A program made the translations under genes and the position numbers. From NCBI RefSeq assembly GCF_964355755.1, contig NC_092680.1, positions 2,705,001-2,769,000 on the forward strand: DNA of 64,000 nt, written 5' to 3'. The DNA comes from Antedon mediterranea (lineage: Eukaryota > Echinodermata > Crinoidea > Comatulida > Antedonidae). Below the pieces are notes generated by a model that worked only from the letters and a program-made list of their open reading frames with translations, did not search any database and was not told the origin of the DNA. This document shows, piece after piece, positions 12,733 through 24,905 of this stretch; positions within the stretch are counted from its first letter, which is position 1; the number at the start of each line of letters is the position of its first letter.

Positions 12733-13701
12733 TAAGTTTGTAGCACCTATTTATATTCTGGACAGCAATTTGATCTCCCGTCACGCTTCATTGCTTGTCA
12801 GTTCCGAAAGTTTGTTGTTTGTCCACAAATCATTGGCCTATGACAATCTAGGCTAAATGTACGGCTTTCGCTCTCTGCGGGTAAAATCCATTATTGCAGG
12901 CGATTATTGTACACTGTATAGTATGGTCCGTGGAAGGTATTTGTTATCCAGCTATGAGCTTCTTCAATTAAGAGCATAACGAAATAAATATTAAACTTAT
13001 AATGAATAAGTACATGGTTGCCAGAATATTAACAAAACCGTGAGCAAGACACCTATAAATATTGTATTATAATAAAAACAAAACAAAGAATAAAAAAAAA
13101 TTAAACAGAAAGAGAGTACAAATACGCTACTGCAATATATTACTGAATTTTCCACAATTATTTTTCTCTTACAATAAGATCAATAATACACACTTAACTG
13201 TAAATCGGGTTAATATAAATTGTTGTTATTGCAATTTTAAGGGCTAATGAGTAGTTGTGCTAAATGCCGGCTATTTATGTATGTTTATTCATTTTACGCA
13301 TTTGATAAAACGCCTTATACAGTACATTTGTTTTTCTACCTCATACTGAGAATTTGTAATGTCTGATTCTTGTACGATGTTTAATAGGTTAACTCAAAAG
13401 ATAATTTATATATAGGCCTAACAAATCGTTATAGCAATAGGTTAAAATCTAACAGTATTTTATTAACAATTTTTTAAATAAAAAATAAATTATACGTTAT
13501 AATTAAGATAACGTTGTCTGTCCATCAATATTTTGAATTTTTTTTTCTTAACAAGTTTATTTTGTAACGGCGCCACCATCGTTTAAACCACGATCTTACA
13601 AGTTGGTAATCCTATAATAACGGATCTCAACAACTTTCTTGGTCGGGAATTTATTTGTAAAGTTTATTTGCGCCGAATGTTAACGAACAGTACACATCAT
13701 C
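12733..13701. other. Intergenic: exchanger 3' flank and collagen-like gene 1 upstream region
   Basis: Holds repeat E copy 2 (12738-12935), a candidate poly(A) signal near 12983, and AT-rich sequence. No gene was found. The proximal promoter of the collagen-like gene at 13702 should lie in the last few hundred bases, but no specific element is recognised. Confidence 0.5.
12738..12935. repeat. Dispersed repeat E, copy downstream of the exchanger gene
   Basis: Same order of blocks as the intron 7 copy: TATTCTGGACAGCAATTTGA, ATTGGCCTA, GGCTAAATGTACGGC, CTCTGCGGG and ATTATTGCAGGCGA, with small indels. Confidence 0.65.
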
Positions 13702-16700
13702 ATGGTTTACAAAGAAGAGGAGCACCATCGTCATACGGGTTTCAACATCATCCTTTTTCTGATCGTAATCAGTTGCCAGGTTGTTGTTTTTATTCAGCTT
13801 TTTGAAATTAAAGAAAGACTGAACGAGCTTGAAACAGCCAGATATGAAGAAGATATATACGTGAGTAATAAAGTACAGTAGAACTGCTGATAGTTGGCGT
13901 AACGCTATTAATGGGACATTTTCTTTTGAAAGAATTAAAAAGTATGTCTACTACCGATATAATAGTCGCTGTGTATCCATGGTTGTTGGACATAGCACCG
14001 TCACTTTTCCTTATTACAGTAACACACTAAAATTAACCCTACTTACGGACTTACGGACGTGTCTATAAAACAAAATATTAAATAATCATTTTCGGCTAGA
14101 CTGTGTCGGTGAAAATCGAGGATCATAAATACCATGCGCACAAGAAAGAAATGTTTGTCTTTGCATGCCATAGACTATAGTGTATAATGCACACAATTCA
14201 ACATTCGTGATGCCTTTTCGACACATAGAGAGCATTTTTTGTGCCCTTCTGATTTCTCAAGTATCGTAGGAAAATTGCATAATACAGCATCACAGTGTTT
14301 CTCTGTATAGCCTAACCTGACATGATACAGGCCCCACTGCTAGACTGTAATACATGCGAGATACTGTATTACTATTACGTAATTGTCCATTATATTGGGC
14401 AAAAATAAAAATATTCTCTTTCACGTCGTTTTACTTCTTTGCAGAATGATTTAATAGCCCTACCCTCCGAAAATAATTCACTCGAAGTTGTTCATTCTAG
14501 ACACGAGAGGTCGGTAAATGATACTTTGCAAGAAGCCAGAGGTTTGTGATCATTGAATGTATTAAAATTAGTTTTTAGAAGAGCATTTCTCGTTAGGCCT
14601 ATCTAATTATTTACACAGTTTGTAACTTTTGAATACATTTTTTACTCAATCATCTGGGTTTGTATAAAGGTGTTATCGGCGTGAGAGGAATTCTAGGATC
14701 ACCTGGCCCACGCGGAGCTGACGGCCGAGATGGCAGGGACGGAATGCCAGGCATGCCTGGTTTGCCTGGGCTGCAGGGACCAAGAGGAACAAAGGTAAAA
14801 CAACATATTGTTTATGTAGTTGATGTGCCAATGAAAGCATTACTGTAAAACTAATTCTTTGTGTTTTGTTACTAGGTTAGGTTTAGAAGCACTATAGGCC
14901 TACTGGTAGGATAGCATTGAGTTGAAGTGTACATTAGGTACGTAAGGAGTTAAACCACACTTTCATGTTATTTTATAGGGAGAACAAGGCCCTCCTTCCC
15001 CCAAAGGAAATCCAGGTCAGAATGGCAGTAGAGGCGTGAAAGGTGACCGAGGCATTACCGGAGTTCCTGGTACCGACTGCACGCTGAACGACACTAGTTC
15101 GATTTCCTTGCTATTTCAAACGTTACTTCGTGGTAAATAGTATATATATTTATTATATTATAGTATATTAAACAGGGAGTTTCATTAGCCGAGTGCTTAA
15201 GGCTACTATCGTACATTGGTTGAAAAATTAAGAGGATAAAGACGTCGAACATTCCTGAGTTATGATTGGTTGCGCATTTTGTTTACATCACGAAAAGTAG
15301 ATGAAAATATTAATAGTATAGTCAACGATTGCGTTTCGCACGAATAAATTCGCCTAAAACAGGAAATTGTTCAACACTTTTTATCTTGTTTCTGTCATTA
15401 CTTCGCCACTTTATTTTGTCCCAATGCACACTCTCTATCTCTCTTTAATGCAAGCTTTCAGCTCATTTTCACGTTCAGATGAATACGGGACTAGTTATAA
15501 TAATATTATGTCTTAAAGCTTGGTTCCCATTGGAAGTAACGCAACATAACGCAGCGACGTATCGACGCAAAGCGCTGTATTGCGTAATCGCAAGTGGGAA
15601 CCGACGACGCAATCAGTGCTGCTGCAAACGTTTGATTTCATGCAGGCGGGGGAAAACACAATTATCAGGCATTTCCTTACGTTGCGTTGGTTGCGTTGCG
15701 TCCGGTAGTGGGAACCACGCTTTACCATTGTTTATGGCCAATTCGTTGTTATCCACAAATTACTGTAGGCTTAATATCCAAAAAATGTAATTAAATAGTA
15801 CACCAAAATCGTTTCAATTACAACCATTTTACAACCACATTCTTTCAGTTGTAAGTACGATTGGAAAACAAGTCCTTTCATTTTCAAAATGGTACAATGG
15901 GCCTTTTTTGGTTGATTTATGTTAATGTTAATAATAATGTTTATATTGTTTATTTTTATTACAGTTAATGACCAGTCACCCAATTCACCAACTTCACAGC
16001 CCATCATAGAAAACATTGCGAATGCTTTAAATGGTGGAGGTACGATGTATACTAGATGGGGACGTACCACGTGTCCCACGTTGGAAACAGGTGCACAGCT
16101 AGTGTATGATGGTAAATATTGATTTATATTATAAAGCCCCTTGATCAAGTGCATAAAGCGTGATTCCCACTAGCGACGTTTTGACTATGCTGTATTGTGT
16201 AATCACCAGTGGGAACCGACGACGCAACAGACGAACACAAACATCGCAGATTTTATTTCACGCAGGCGGAGGCGGCAAATACAATTATCGGAAGGGCATG
16301 TTCTTACATTGCATAAGTTGCGAGGCGACAGTTCGAATAATCCATCGCTTAGATAGGTCAATTCGCTTGCTTTACGGCATACGTCCTCGCGTTGCGTCCT
16401 ATACGTCCTCGCGTTGCGTCCTATACGTCCTCGCGTTGCGTCCTATACGTCCTCGCGTTGCGTCCTATACGTCTTCGCGTTGCGTCCTATACGTCTTCGC
16501 GTTGCGTCCTATACGTCTTCGCGTTGCATCCTATACGTCCTAGGTGGGAACCAAGCTTTAGGTTTGGTGGACACGAAGAAAAATTTAAGCCCTACTTTCG
16601 GAAACAGAATAAACAGAACCGACAGGAAATCGGTCAACCCATCACGTGGCAATAATCTTTAGTACACCTAATACTTTTTTAGAAACATAAAAAGTAAAGG

Positions 16701-18275
16701 AACAACTTAAATATCAGGAAAAGAAACAAAAATCGCAATAATTGTTATCATAAGCCAAATCAGAGGGTCTACTAATAAGTTTGGCATAGGCCTAATTAAA
16801 AAGTAAAAAATAGATAAATAACATTCTAAATATATAATCATAAACTGTTTCGGGGCTTGACTTATTCTTATCATAAGTTGAATGAATTTTATAAACATTT
16901 CATATTTGTATGAACATTTATTGACTAACATTTTGTTTGCAATTTATTTTTAGGTATAATCGCCAGTGGATACTTCTCTCATGTTGGCGGTGGCGGTAAT
17001 TACCTATGTTTACCAAACAATCCTGAATGGGGAAATCATCAAGACGGGATACAGTCTAAGGCGTACATCTACGGCGCTGAATACGAGCTGACGGCGGGAA
17101 ATAGTCCGTTCTCTACGGACAATGCCGAAGTGCTACACGATCAAGATGCAACGTGTGCCGTTTGCTACGTTCCTTCGAGGTAAGTGCATCGTAATAATTT
17201 AAACAATCATGTCGCATGGATCATCTTAAAGCGTGGTTCCCACTAGAGCGCAACGCAACGCATGTTGTATTGCGTACCACAAGTTGGAACCGAGGACGTA
17301 ACAGTGCTTCAAACATCCCAGTTTGAATTCACACAGGTAGGGGCAAACACAATTATTGAAAGGGCATGATCTTATGTTCCGTAGGTTGCGTTACGTTGCG
17401 TCACTAGTGGGAACTAAGCTTAACTGTCGCTCGTAATTGCTCAACTCTCTTGCATTGCGCGCATAATTGTATTGCGTCCGAGTGGACCAAGATTGAACAG
17501 AATTTCACGGGTGCGCAGTTGGCCTTTCCAAAAACAAAAAGTTGTTTTCCATAATTATTCAAATAAGCAACATAGGTATTCTTCAACAGTACCATGTGTC
17601 CAGATACGGTGTGCAAATGATCCTGAGTGACCTTAACGGAACATCCGTGTTCAGGGTCGATCTGAAAGTACAATTATGTTATTATAGATCTAAAGTATAG
17701 ACATTTGCTTTTTAATGAGTATATTGACGAGAAACGACATGATATACGGTGTTGAAATACGGTCACAGCCCTTTAGTATAGTACACAGTATATCGGGTAT
17801 GGTTATCTGATTGAGTGTTGGCAATGTATCAGAATCGCTAATATTTCCCTTTCCTCAATTATGCTGTTTCACACAAACAACTTTTAAATTGTATTTTCAC
17901 GAAGTAAGATAATTATTTTACCATTAGTTCCAAAGGGGATAATAGGACTATTACTTCCATTTTAAAGCTTCCTCATACAAACTAAATTTTCTTGGGGGTT
18001 TTCCCTACTTTAGAAACGTGAAGATGATGCTTCCGGCTAGAAGGACGTGTCCAGAAAACTGGACCAGAGAGTATCATGGCTATATTGTGTCGTCTCATTA
18101 TCAACATCAACGCTCCGAGTACATATGTGTGGATGAGGCGCCGGAAGCGCGCCCTGGTTCTTACGTGAATACCGAAGGCGTTAGATTGAACCCGGTGGAA
18201 GCTCAATGCGGCAGTTTGCCTTGCCTACCGTATGTTGACGGTCGAGAATTGACGTGTGTTACTTGTACAATATAG
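13702..18275 (+). CDS. Short transmembrane collagen, C4-like C-terminal domain (copy 1)
   Basis: Seven coding exons: 13702-13860, 14445-14541, 14670-14794, 14979-15132, 15965-16111, 16954-17179, 18014-18275; 389 residues. A short cytosolic N-terminus (13 residues) precedes one hydrophobic segment (about 14-36), so the topology is type II. A minimal furin-type site (RHER, about 72-75) comes before 25 Gly-X-Y triplets (about 86-160), ending in a Cys that could link chains. The C-terminal domain starts with [15 protein letters not shown] and LVYDG, continues with [25 protein letters not shown] and CAVCYVPS, and ends [17 protein letters not shown]. This resembles proteins annotated as short-chain collagen C4-like in many invertebrates. 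One triplet has Ser for Gly (14997-14999). It is convergent with a close paralogue at 20407-23504. A cell-surface or shed matrix role is inferred. An AATAAA occurs at 18956. Confidence 0.88.
15514..15723. mobile_element. MITE-like element, family B (B2), copy 5
   Basis: In collagen-like gene 1 intron 4. Ends TTAAAGCTTGGTTCCCATTG and GTAGTGGGAACCACGCTTTA, with internal CGCAAGTGGGAACCGACGACG. Confidence 0.8.
16154..16560. mobile_element. MITE-like element, family B, copy 6, expanded by an internal tandem array
   Basis: In collagen-like gene 1 intron 5. Ends TAAAGCGTGATTCCCACTAG and CTAGGTGGGAACCAAGCTTTA. It is about 407 bp rather than 180-210 because the right interior segment is tandemly repeated (see 16376-16550). 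Confidence 0.8.
16376..16550. repeat. 22-bp tandem array inside a family B element
   Basis: About eight copies of a 22-bp unit, CGTCCTCGCGTTGCGT plus CCTATA. The first copies have CGTCCT and later ones CGTCTT, so variants are ordered along the array. All ORFs here are repeat artefacts. Confidence 0.9.
17228..17422. mobile_element. MITE-like element, family B (B2), copy 7
   Basis: In collagen-like gene 1 intron 6. Ends TTAAAGCGTGGTTCCCACTAG and CACTAGTGGGAACTAAGCTTAA. Confidence 0.8.
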
Positions 18276-20406
18276 TAACAATTATAATTAAAATGATGAT
18301 ATATAACATATGATATTATGAATTATTATAATTATAACGATAACATTCATATTACATAAAAGCTTATAGTGACATTTGTATTACAAAATAGGCATATTAT
18401 TTTGATAACATGTGGCGAAACTGGCGGGACAAGTAAGAACTTAATTTGACACAATGCGCCGCGTAATTTAAATGCTCATGTGACTGCAATGCGCATGTGA
18501 TTGCAATGCACATGTGACTGAAATGCGCATGTGATTGCAATGCGCATGTGATTGCAATGCACATGTGATTGCAATGCGCATGTGATTGCAATGCGCATGT
18601 GATTGCAATGCACATGTGACTGAAATGCTCATGTGATTGCAATGCGCATGTGATTGCAATGCGCATGTGACTGCAATGCGCATGTGACTGAAACGATGAT
18701 AAAAGCACAACAAATACATATAACTACGTAAATCAGTGGAGACACTATAAGCATGTAGTTTCTACCATAACTCCTCTATAGTATAACGAGCGAATGAGTA
18801 GGCCTACAGTATGCCAATATAATGTCGTAAATGTCTCAAAACATGCGGCGTTTTTGTACACTATTTTCTTGTAATGAAAGTATAATTTTATTCCTTATGA
18901 TTTTTTTCACTGTAGTTACTTGTTTCTAATAATGATATATTAATCAATGTTTTTTAATAAACTGTTTTTGAAAACTACACAGATCAGATGCAATAATTAT
19001 TTTCAGAATCTTAAACAGTGACAACAACCTTTCATCTCCACATTTTAGTTTAGCAACCAACATAAAGGCCCATTTACACTAGGACGATAACGATCGACGA
19101 TAGATATATAAGCATGCATTTGTTTACCTAAAACAAAAAAAATTAGAAAGGTTTTCGTTCTAGAACTATAGGATAATCATTTATCTTGATAAAATAATAT
19201 TTGTTAAATCCCAATAAAATGACGTCATAATAAATAAAAAACAATAAATCGTTGTATTGTCACGATATTATTGCTCTTACTAATCATGACGTCATTTGAT
19301 TGGATGTGTGAAAATATAATTTTCCTCAAAGGAAGCATGGATGGGTATTCTATAGTTCAAGAATGAATTTTTTTTTTGTATTTCTTTTGTTTTATGTATG
19401 AAAAATAATAATAAATAATAATAATAATATCCACAAAGTGCTCAAGGCGCTTGTGAAAACCATGAGAAATGCAACCATGAAACTAACAAATTTATCCCAC
19501 GAGTTGTGTTCTTAAACAAATTGAGGATTTTCTACCCTCTGCGATATTTATTATTCATCTGCTGTTTGTTTCTTTGCCTGTTTGTCTGTTAGCAGGATAA
19601 CGTCAAAACTAAAAGACGGATTTTGACCAAAATGACAATCCGGACTATGATCCCAATTCTGGAGATGAGATGATGACCAAATTGTGACCTTCTTCTGATT
19701 ACTAACTGAAAACTACATAATTTGTATTTAAACATTAGACAGGAGAATGTAATCTCTGATTGCTCTTGTTATGAATTGGTTATATTAAGGAAAAGTAAAA
19801 TTGCTTCATTCTTTCCTTGCTGCATGACACCAATGTGGAGGATATAAAATGAACCTGAATTGTGAAAAGTTTCTTAGTTTGAGGAAGGAAGAGTGAAATC
19901 TTTCCTGGTTTGAGTGAACAACAAGCTGGTAGCGCACCAAGTTGTTCTATAACAATTGTGCAACTTCTGCCGCCCTCTATATTTCATTCATATTTTACAC
20001 GCTAGGATTGGTGTATTTGTATTTTGAAGCTTGGGATACAAATCATACAATAAAGGAAAAATGTCAGAACGTAAATAATTGCGCTCTATTATTCTTTATT
20101 CATAATACTACCTCACTACGTTCAAATTAATAGAATATTACTATAAGAGACAAGCTTGGTCAAAGAATTAACATGTATCTTGTTTTTATTACACTTAGTT
20201 CACATTTATTTAGCTATCATCATTGATGTTAAAAGTTTGTCAAAGATGGCTGGCTAAAGATGTAACCATTTGAATAATTTGAAAACTGATCGCCACATGG
20301 GTATTTATCAATATATATCAATAGGCAAACTAACAATATAAAAACAAATAATCATAATCATAATAATCATAGAATTATCTTGTGAAATGAATTTCAAATC
20401 AATTAT
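18276..20406. other. Shared 3' region between two convergent collagen-like genes
   Basis: Contains the 17-bp array at 18478-18695, candidate poly(A) signals for the plus gene (AATAAA at 18956) and the minus gene (TTTATT on the plus strand at 20185), an (AAT)n-linked repeat at 19398-19470, and otherwise AT-rich sequence. No further gene seen. Confidence 0.5.
18478..18695. repeat. 17-bp tandem array
   Basis: About 13 copies of a 17-bp unit, AATGCGCATGTGATTGC, with GC/AC/CT variants at one dinucleotide and ATT/ACT at another. Overlapping reverse-strand reading frames through it (repeated HCNHM and ITCALQS) are artefacts. Confidence 0.9.
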
Positions 20407-23400
20407 TTAGATTGTACACACAGCACAAGTCAATTCACGACCTGCGACATATGGCAGACAAGGTAAAGACCCACAAGCTCCCTCAACAGGATAAAGTAGA
20501 GCGCCGTTTTGATCTGATCCTGTTCCCTGAACAACTTCCGGAGATCTGTCTACGCAGATGTATTGTGTTTTTTGGAATGAATTAAGTTGACTAGTCATTA
20601 AGTAGCCAGAGTATTCTTTTGTCCAACGTTCTGGACAACTAGTTTTAGCGGGAACCATGAACTCTGTAGCACGTGTAGGAACTCGGCAGACGGCACATGG
20701 AACGTTGTGATTGGTCAAAGTCGCAGCGTTGTCGTGTTCAAACGGATCAAATTGTGCAGTTTCATATTCTGCACCATAGATTTTAGAGTTTAACGATTGA
20801 CTCACGTCGCTAAATTTGTCCCAATCTGGCTCCAGAGGAAGGCAGACGTACTCCGACGAACCTCCTTTGTAATTATACCACGAACCTGCAGCAATACCTT
20901 TAAAAATCAATCAAAATAACCATCAGACCTACTTGCAGGTATAGTCTACTAGACTTGGCCCAAGTCTGTATTTATTGCCTTTTTCTTATATTAGTTCACC
21001 AGTCGACGTTTCGATTGTTGTATGAAAATACAAGCTCAAGTAGTATACGTATGCCGAAATATTTATCGTTTTACTACTATTAAGTCAAAACTCCGTCTGG
21101 TACACTAACTATAACTATCAAGCAACAGACTGGGACACACTAGTAGGCCTACTAAAAACTTGAGAAATCTTTACAGATAAAAATTGCGTTAGGAGTGTGT
21201 AGGTATGCGGGTTTAGTATTATTTCACACCTATTCATATCATTTTATTTTGCTTTAGGTATATGAGTATTACATGATCAGGCAAATCAGTCGTTTCGGCT
21301 CTCCTAAAATTACGTTAAATATTTGTAAGTAGTTAGGGTATCAAACATGCTTACCTTCGTAGACTAAGTCTGTTCCTGTATTCGGGCAAGTCGTTCTTCC
21401 CCATCGTATGTAGACTGATCCACCACCGAATATTCCCAACGTATTTGGTGACGTTTCATTGAGGTTTTGATCTGTTTATATATAGGATTCTATTATAATT
21501 AATTCTGCAATTAGGATGAAGATAGTATGTATATATAACATTAAAAGTCTTGACTAAAGCCCTGTCTACACTAACAAACTTTATGTGACAAAAAAATGGG
21601 ATGTGTCCATCTATGGACATGATGATGTCATATCACTACCATAGTTGGGCACATCACACTTTTTTTGTTAACTCTTAGTTTGATAGTGTGGACAGAGCTT
21701 AAAATAATTCTTAGGCAATTTTAATTCAGTTTCATCATAATACTCCAGCCGATTCTGCAGCGCTCTCTTTGGAGAATGTAACTGACTATTATAATAAGTA
21801 GAATGTATCTGGTAAACTGTACTTCAATCCAGTGGCGTAACACAGAGGCCACTGGTTTAGGAACCCTAAGTGACCCTCCAACGCTGGAGACGTTTTCAGC
21901 CTTTTTCAACATATTTTAATGCCTGTTGTTTCCTTTGTGCCCTACTTGGGGCCTCTGCAAGCTCCGGGATCCCTGGGTTTAGCCAGTGAGCGCTCATAGC
22001 CGTTACGCCACTGCTTCCATCAATGAGAAACTGTAAGCCTATACGTACCATCAATAGATTTGATGAATATTGAAGCGACATCCTGTGGATTAAACTCACA
22101 CGCATCACCTTTAGCTCCAACAGGTCCTTGTTTACCAGGTTCGCCCTTAGCACCATGTGTACCTTTAATACCCCGAGGTCCATCGTCACCTAAATCACCC
22201 TACAGTAGTATAATAGTAATAATTTGAAAAAAATATAGTGCACTTAACAGCATAGTTTATCAAAATAAATATGTAGTACTTTAGACGATTATCAATAGTT
22301 GATAGATTGCAGTAGGCCTACAATTAGCTATGAATGTACCTTCTGGCCACGGTCTCCAGCAATACCAGCAAGACCAGGACTTCCAGGAATTCCAGGTGTA
22401 CCATCTCGTCCATCACGGCCATCTGATCCGTCTCTTCCATGTGGTCCCATCGGACCTGTGACAACAATGTATGCTTATATTAACTATATTATGATTCTAA
22501 TTCTAAGATTTGAATATTATTTTTGCGTGGAAATGTGAAAGTGGATTTGCCATAGCAAATATTTTTTACGGAACTTTTCGACAATTTGTGAAAACTTAAT
22601 AGGGGATGTTATGAGGCCGGCTGAATGTCTGGACATGGGCTCGAAAACGCCAAAGCGGGGTTCCCAATAATTGTGTTTGCCCCGCTTGTGTGAAATTAAA
22701 CATGCGATGTTTGCAGCACTGTTTCGTCGTCGGTTCCCACTTGTGATTACGAAATACAGCACTTTGCGTCAATACGTTGCGTTACGTTGCGTCGCTAATG
22801 GAAACCACGCTTAAAGTGGCATCGATAAGGCGATTCTGAGAGAGCTGTTTTTGAGCATTCATTTTGTTATTTTCCATGTTGCAAAAATATCGAGAAAGCT
22901 AATGTTGACCTCCCTTATGCGCAATTTCCCTCGTTCATTTTCAAAACGCTGTAGTAACAATGTTACTTTAAAAAAAAAACTATATAGTCTGTCTCGATAC
23001 GGGTTCCCTTACCTTGTAGTACATTCCAAGCGCTCTCTGAAATGTCGCGCCGACGCCTTTTGTAAAAACCAGGACTTGTCGTTGGCGAGTTTACTTGAGT
23101 TCTTTCTTTCTCCAATATATCTCCGATAATGTGTTCAAGTTCGTTAACTGTAATCTAAAATATATATTAATTATAAGTGGAGCAAAGATATTAAAAAAAA
23201 ATTAACAAACATGGTTTTCAATTGTAGCTAAGGCTTGGTTCTGACTAGGATGTAACGCAAGGACGTAAGCGTAACGTCATTATGTCATTATGTGTGTAAT
23301 ACATTGTAAGTTATAAGTTACCTTTAAATCAGCGACGCTTTTTTCCAAGTCAGAAATTCGATGCAGATGTTCATTTCTGGTGTAGATCTGCATCAATGAA

Positions 23401-23504
23401 AATGCGAACGTCAGGGACACAACGAGAACGCCTACAAATACGGTGAGTCGACACACAGACAGTCGAGACTTGTCGTCTGCATTTGTCTCCATAATCTGCT
23501 TCAT
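20407..23504 (-). CDS. Short transmembrane collagen, C4-like C-terminal domain (copy 2)
   Basis: Six coding exons in transcript order: 23504-23322, 23154-23013, 22455-22340, 22199-22049, 21471-21355, 20897-20407; 399 residues. An N-terminal stretch of about 19 residues precedes a hydrophobic segment (about 20-41), giving type II topology. A strong polybasic furin-type site KRRRRD (about 93-98) precedes 24 uninterrupted Gly-X-Y triplets (about 109-180), then a Cys. The C-terminal domain matches copy 1: [30 protein letters not shown] and [17 protein letters not shown]. The last exon here equals exons 6 plus 7 of copy 1, so one intron differs between paralogues. The gene sits tail-to-tail with copy 1, consistent with an inverted local duplication. 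ATG at 23504 is chosen because it opens the only frame with the signal anchor; it starts MKQIMET. Confidence 0.88.
21554..21703. mobile_element. MITE-like element, family A, copy 6
   Basis: In the penultimate intron of collagen-like gene 2. Ends TAAAGCCCTGTCTACACTAAC and TTTGATAGTGTGGACAGAGC. Confidence 0.8.
22640..22815. mobile_element. MITE-like element, family B (B2), copy 8 (left end diverged)
   Basis: In intron 2 of collagen-like gene 2. Keeps the B2 interior (GTGTGAAATTAAAC, GTCGTCGGTTCCCACTTG) and right end GCTAATGGAAACCACGCTTA; the left end is reduced to AAAGCGGGGTTCCCAA. Confidence 0.7.
23229..23276. mobile_element. MITE-like element, family B, solitary left end
   Basis: TAAGGCTTGGTTCTGACTAG followed by AACGCAAGGACGTAAGCG, then unrelated sequence. 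A truncated copy in intron 1 of collagen-like gene 2. Confidence 0.6.
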
Positions 23505-24639
23505 TTTAATTTATACAGACAATAATATCGTAATATTTAATTTCTGAAACTGTTATTTAAGTATATACTTAACAGCCTCAGGGTTCTTTAAGCACTAAAC
23601 CGGCATTTACGGAGTTTAGACATCTTATTAATATCACGTGATTAGTAATAAAAAGATGATACCCTGGAATTTTTGGGGGAAATTTTAGGTTTCAAATTAT
23701 ATTTTGAAACTAATCGCGTGCAATATTGTTTCCTTATTGATATTCACATTTACTTTTTCCCATTAATTGTATATGCATAATATTATGATATCCAATGACA
23801 TTATAGCAACAGTACACTTTAGTCGCATTGCCATATTTCCGATTTCAGGAACCTGTCCACTTGAGTGGTTTTATGGTGGAAGGAAAACATCATGATTCGA
23901 TATAGATAGACAGAGGGCAAAATCATACGAAGTATTGAAATGAAAGGTCAGTAAGCCGACTCATAGCAACAACAAAATAATAAATATTATTTTTATATTA
24001 TTTTATAAAATTAAGTTATTATGACTTATGCTGGTTATTTTGCTCTGTATAATTTTGTTTATTCTGCAAATCTAAATTTCAGTAAATAAAAAAAAGATAG
24101 AAATTAATGTACAACACTGTTAATTGTAGGCCTTCACGCCATAATGTACACTCCCAGTCCTTCGATCCGCATGTCCTGGGAGAAAGTAAGCTGTGTGCGA
24201 CATACCTAGCTTCACGAGCCCAGCACAGGAAAACCAAAACATAATCTCTGTACCATTGTACTGATAACTTCATTTTTCAACCGAACATAACAGATGTATC
24301 TGTTTGTTATATTCTCACCCATCCATCTAGATTTTACATCTGTTGATAAAGTAAGTATTCAAATACCACGTGTTTCATGTTGACAAAAAAAAAACGATAT
24401 AAAAATAGCCCTTTGCCATACCTAATTAACCTGTTTAATAATATAGAATAATTACATTTAGCCAACGTTGCCGTCATCAACCAATGTGAAATAATAAACA
24501 AATAATACATAAGTTTTAATACAGATATTTTATTAGGCCATGATTCGTAACAATGTCTTTGATTTTTCAATGTTTTTCTCATTTTCATATTATGTACTTT
24601 ATCTAATTCCATTTTGATATAAGATGTTCTTTTTATGTG

Positions 24640-24750
24640 ATAACTTTTTTATATGTGCAATATTTTGTAAAATTTTACACAATTTAGCCTTTGGCTACAA
24701 TGTAAATTTTCATTTTATTGAATAAAAACCTTGAATTGAATTGACAACCC
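24640..24750 (+). mobile_element. Non-LTR retrotransposon 3' tail (fragment)
   Basis: TTTAGCCTTTGGCTACAATG followed by TTTTATTGAATAAAAACC and a TTGAATTGAATTG tail, typical of 5'-truncated non-LTR elements with short repeat tails. A related inverted block, TAGCCCGAAGGCTAAA, is at 32188-32204, and a similar AACTTGAACTTGAACT tail is at about 58295-58310. Confidence 0.45.
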
Positions 24751-24765
24751 TATGAGAACGAAGCA

Positions 24766-24905
24766 TTAAGCTCTGTCTACACTATCATCAAATCATCGGC
24801 AAATCAGTGTGATGTGCCCAAATATGGTAGTAATATACACAAATATAGAAGTGATATGACATCATCATGTCCATATATGGGCACACAACATTTTTATGTC
24901 AAATA
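24766..24905. mobile_element. MITE-like element, family A, copy 7
   Basis: Left end TTAAGCTCTGTCTACACTATC; interior ATATGGTAGTAATATACAC and ATATGGGCACAC. The right end is decayed to TATGTCAAATAAAG. Confidence 0.7.

Noticed and set aside
18397-18719. Minus-strand ORFs with repeated HCNHM
   Set aside because: 17-bp tandem repeat read in successive frames; no gene-like sequence outside it.
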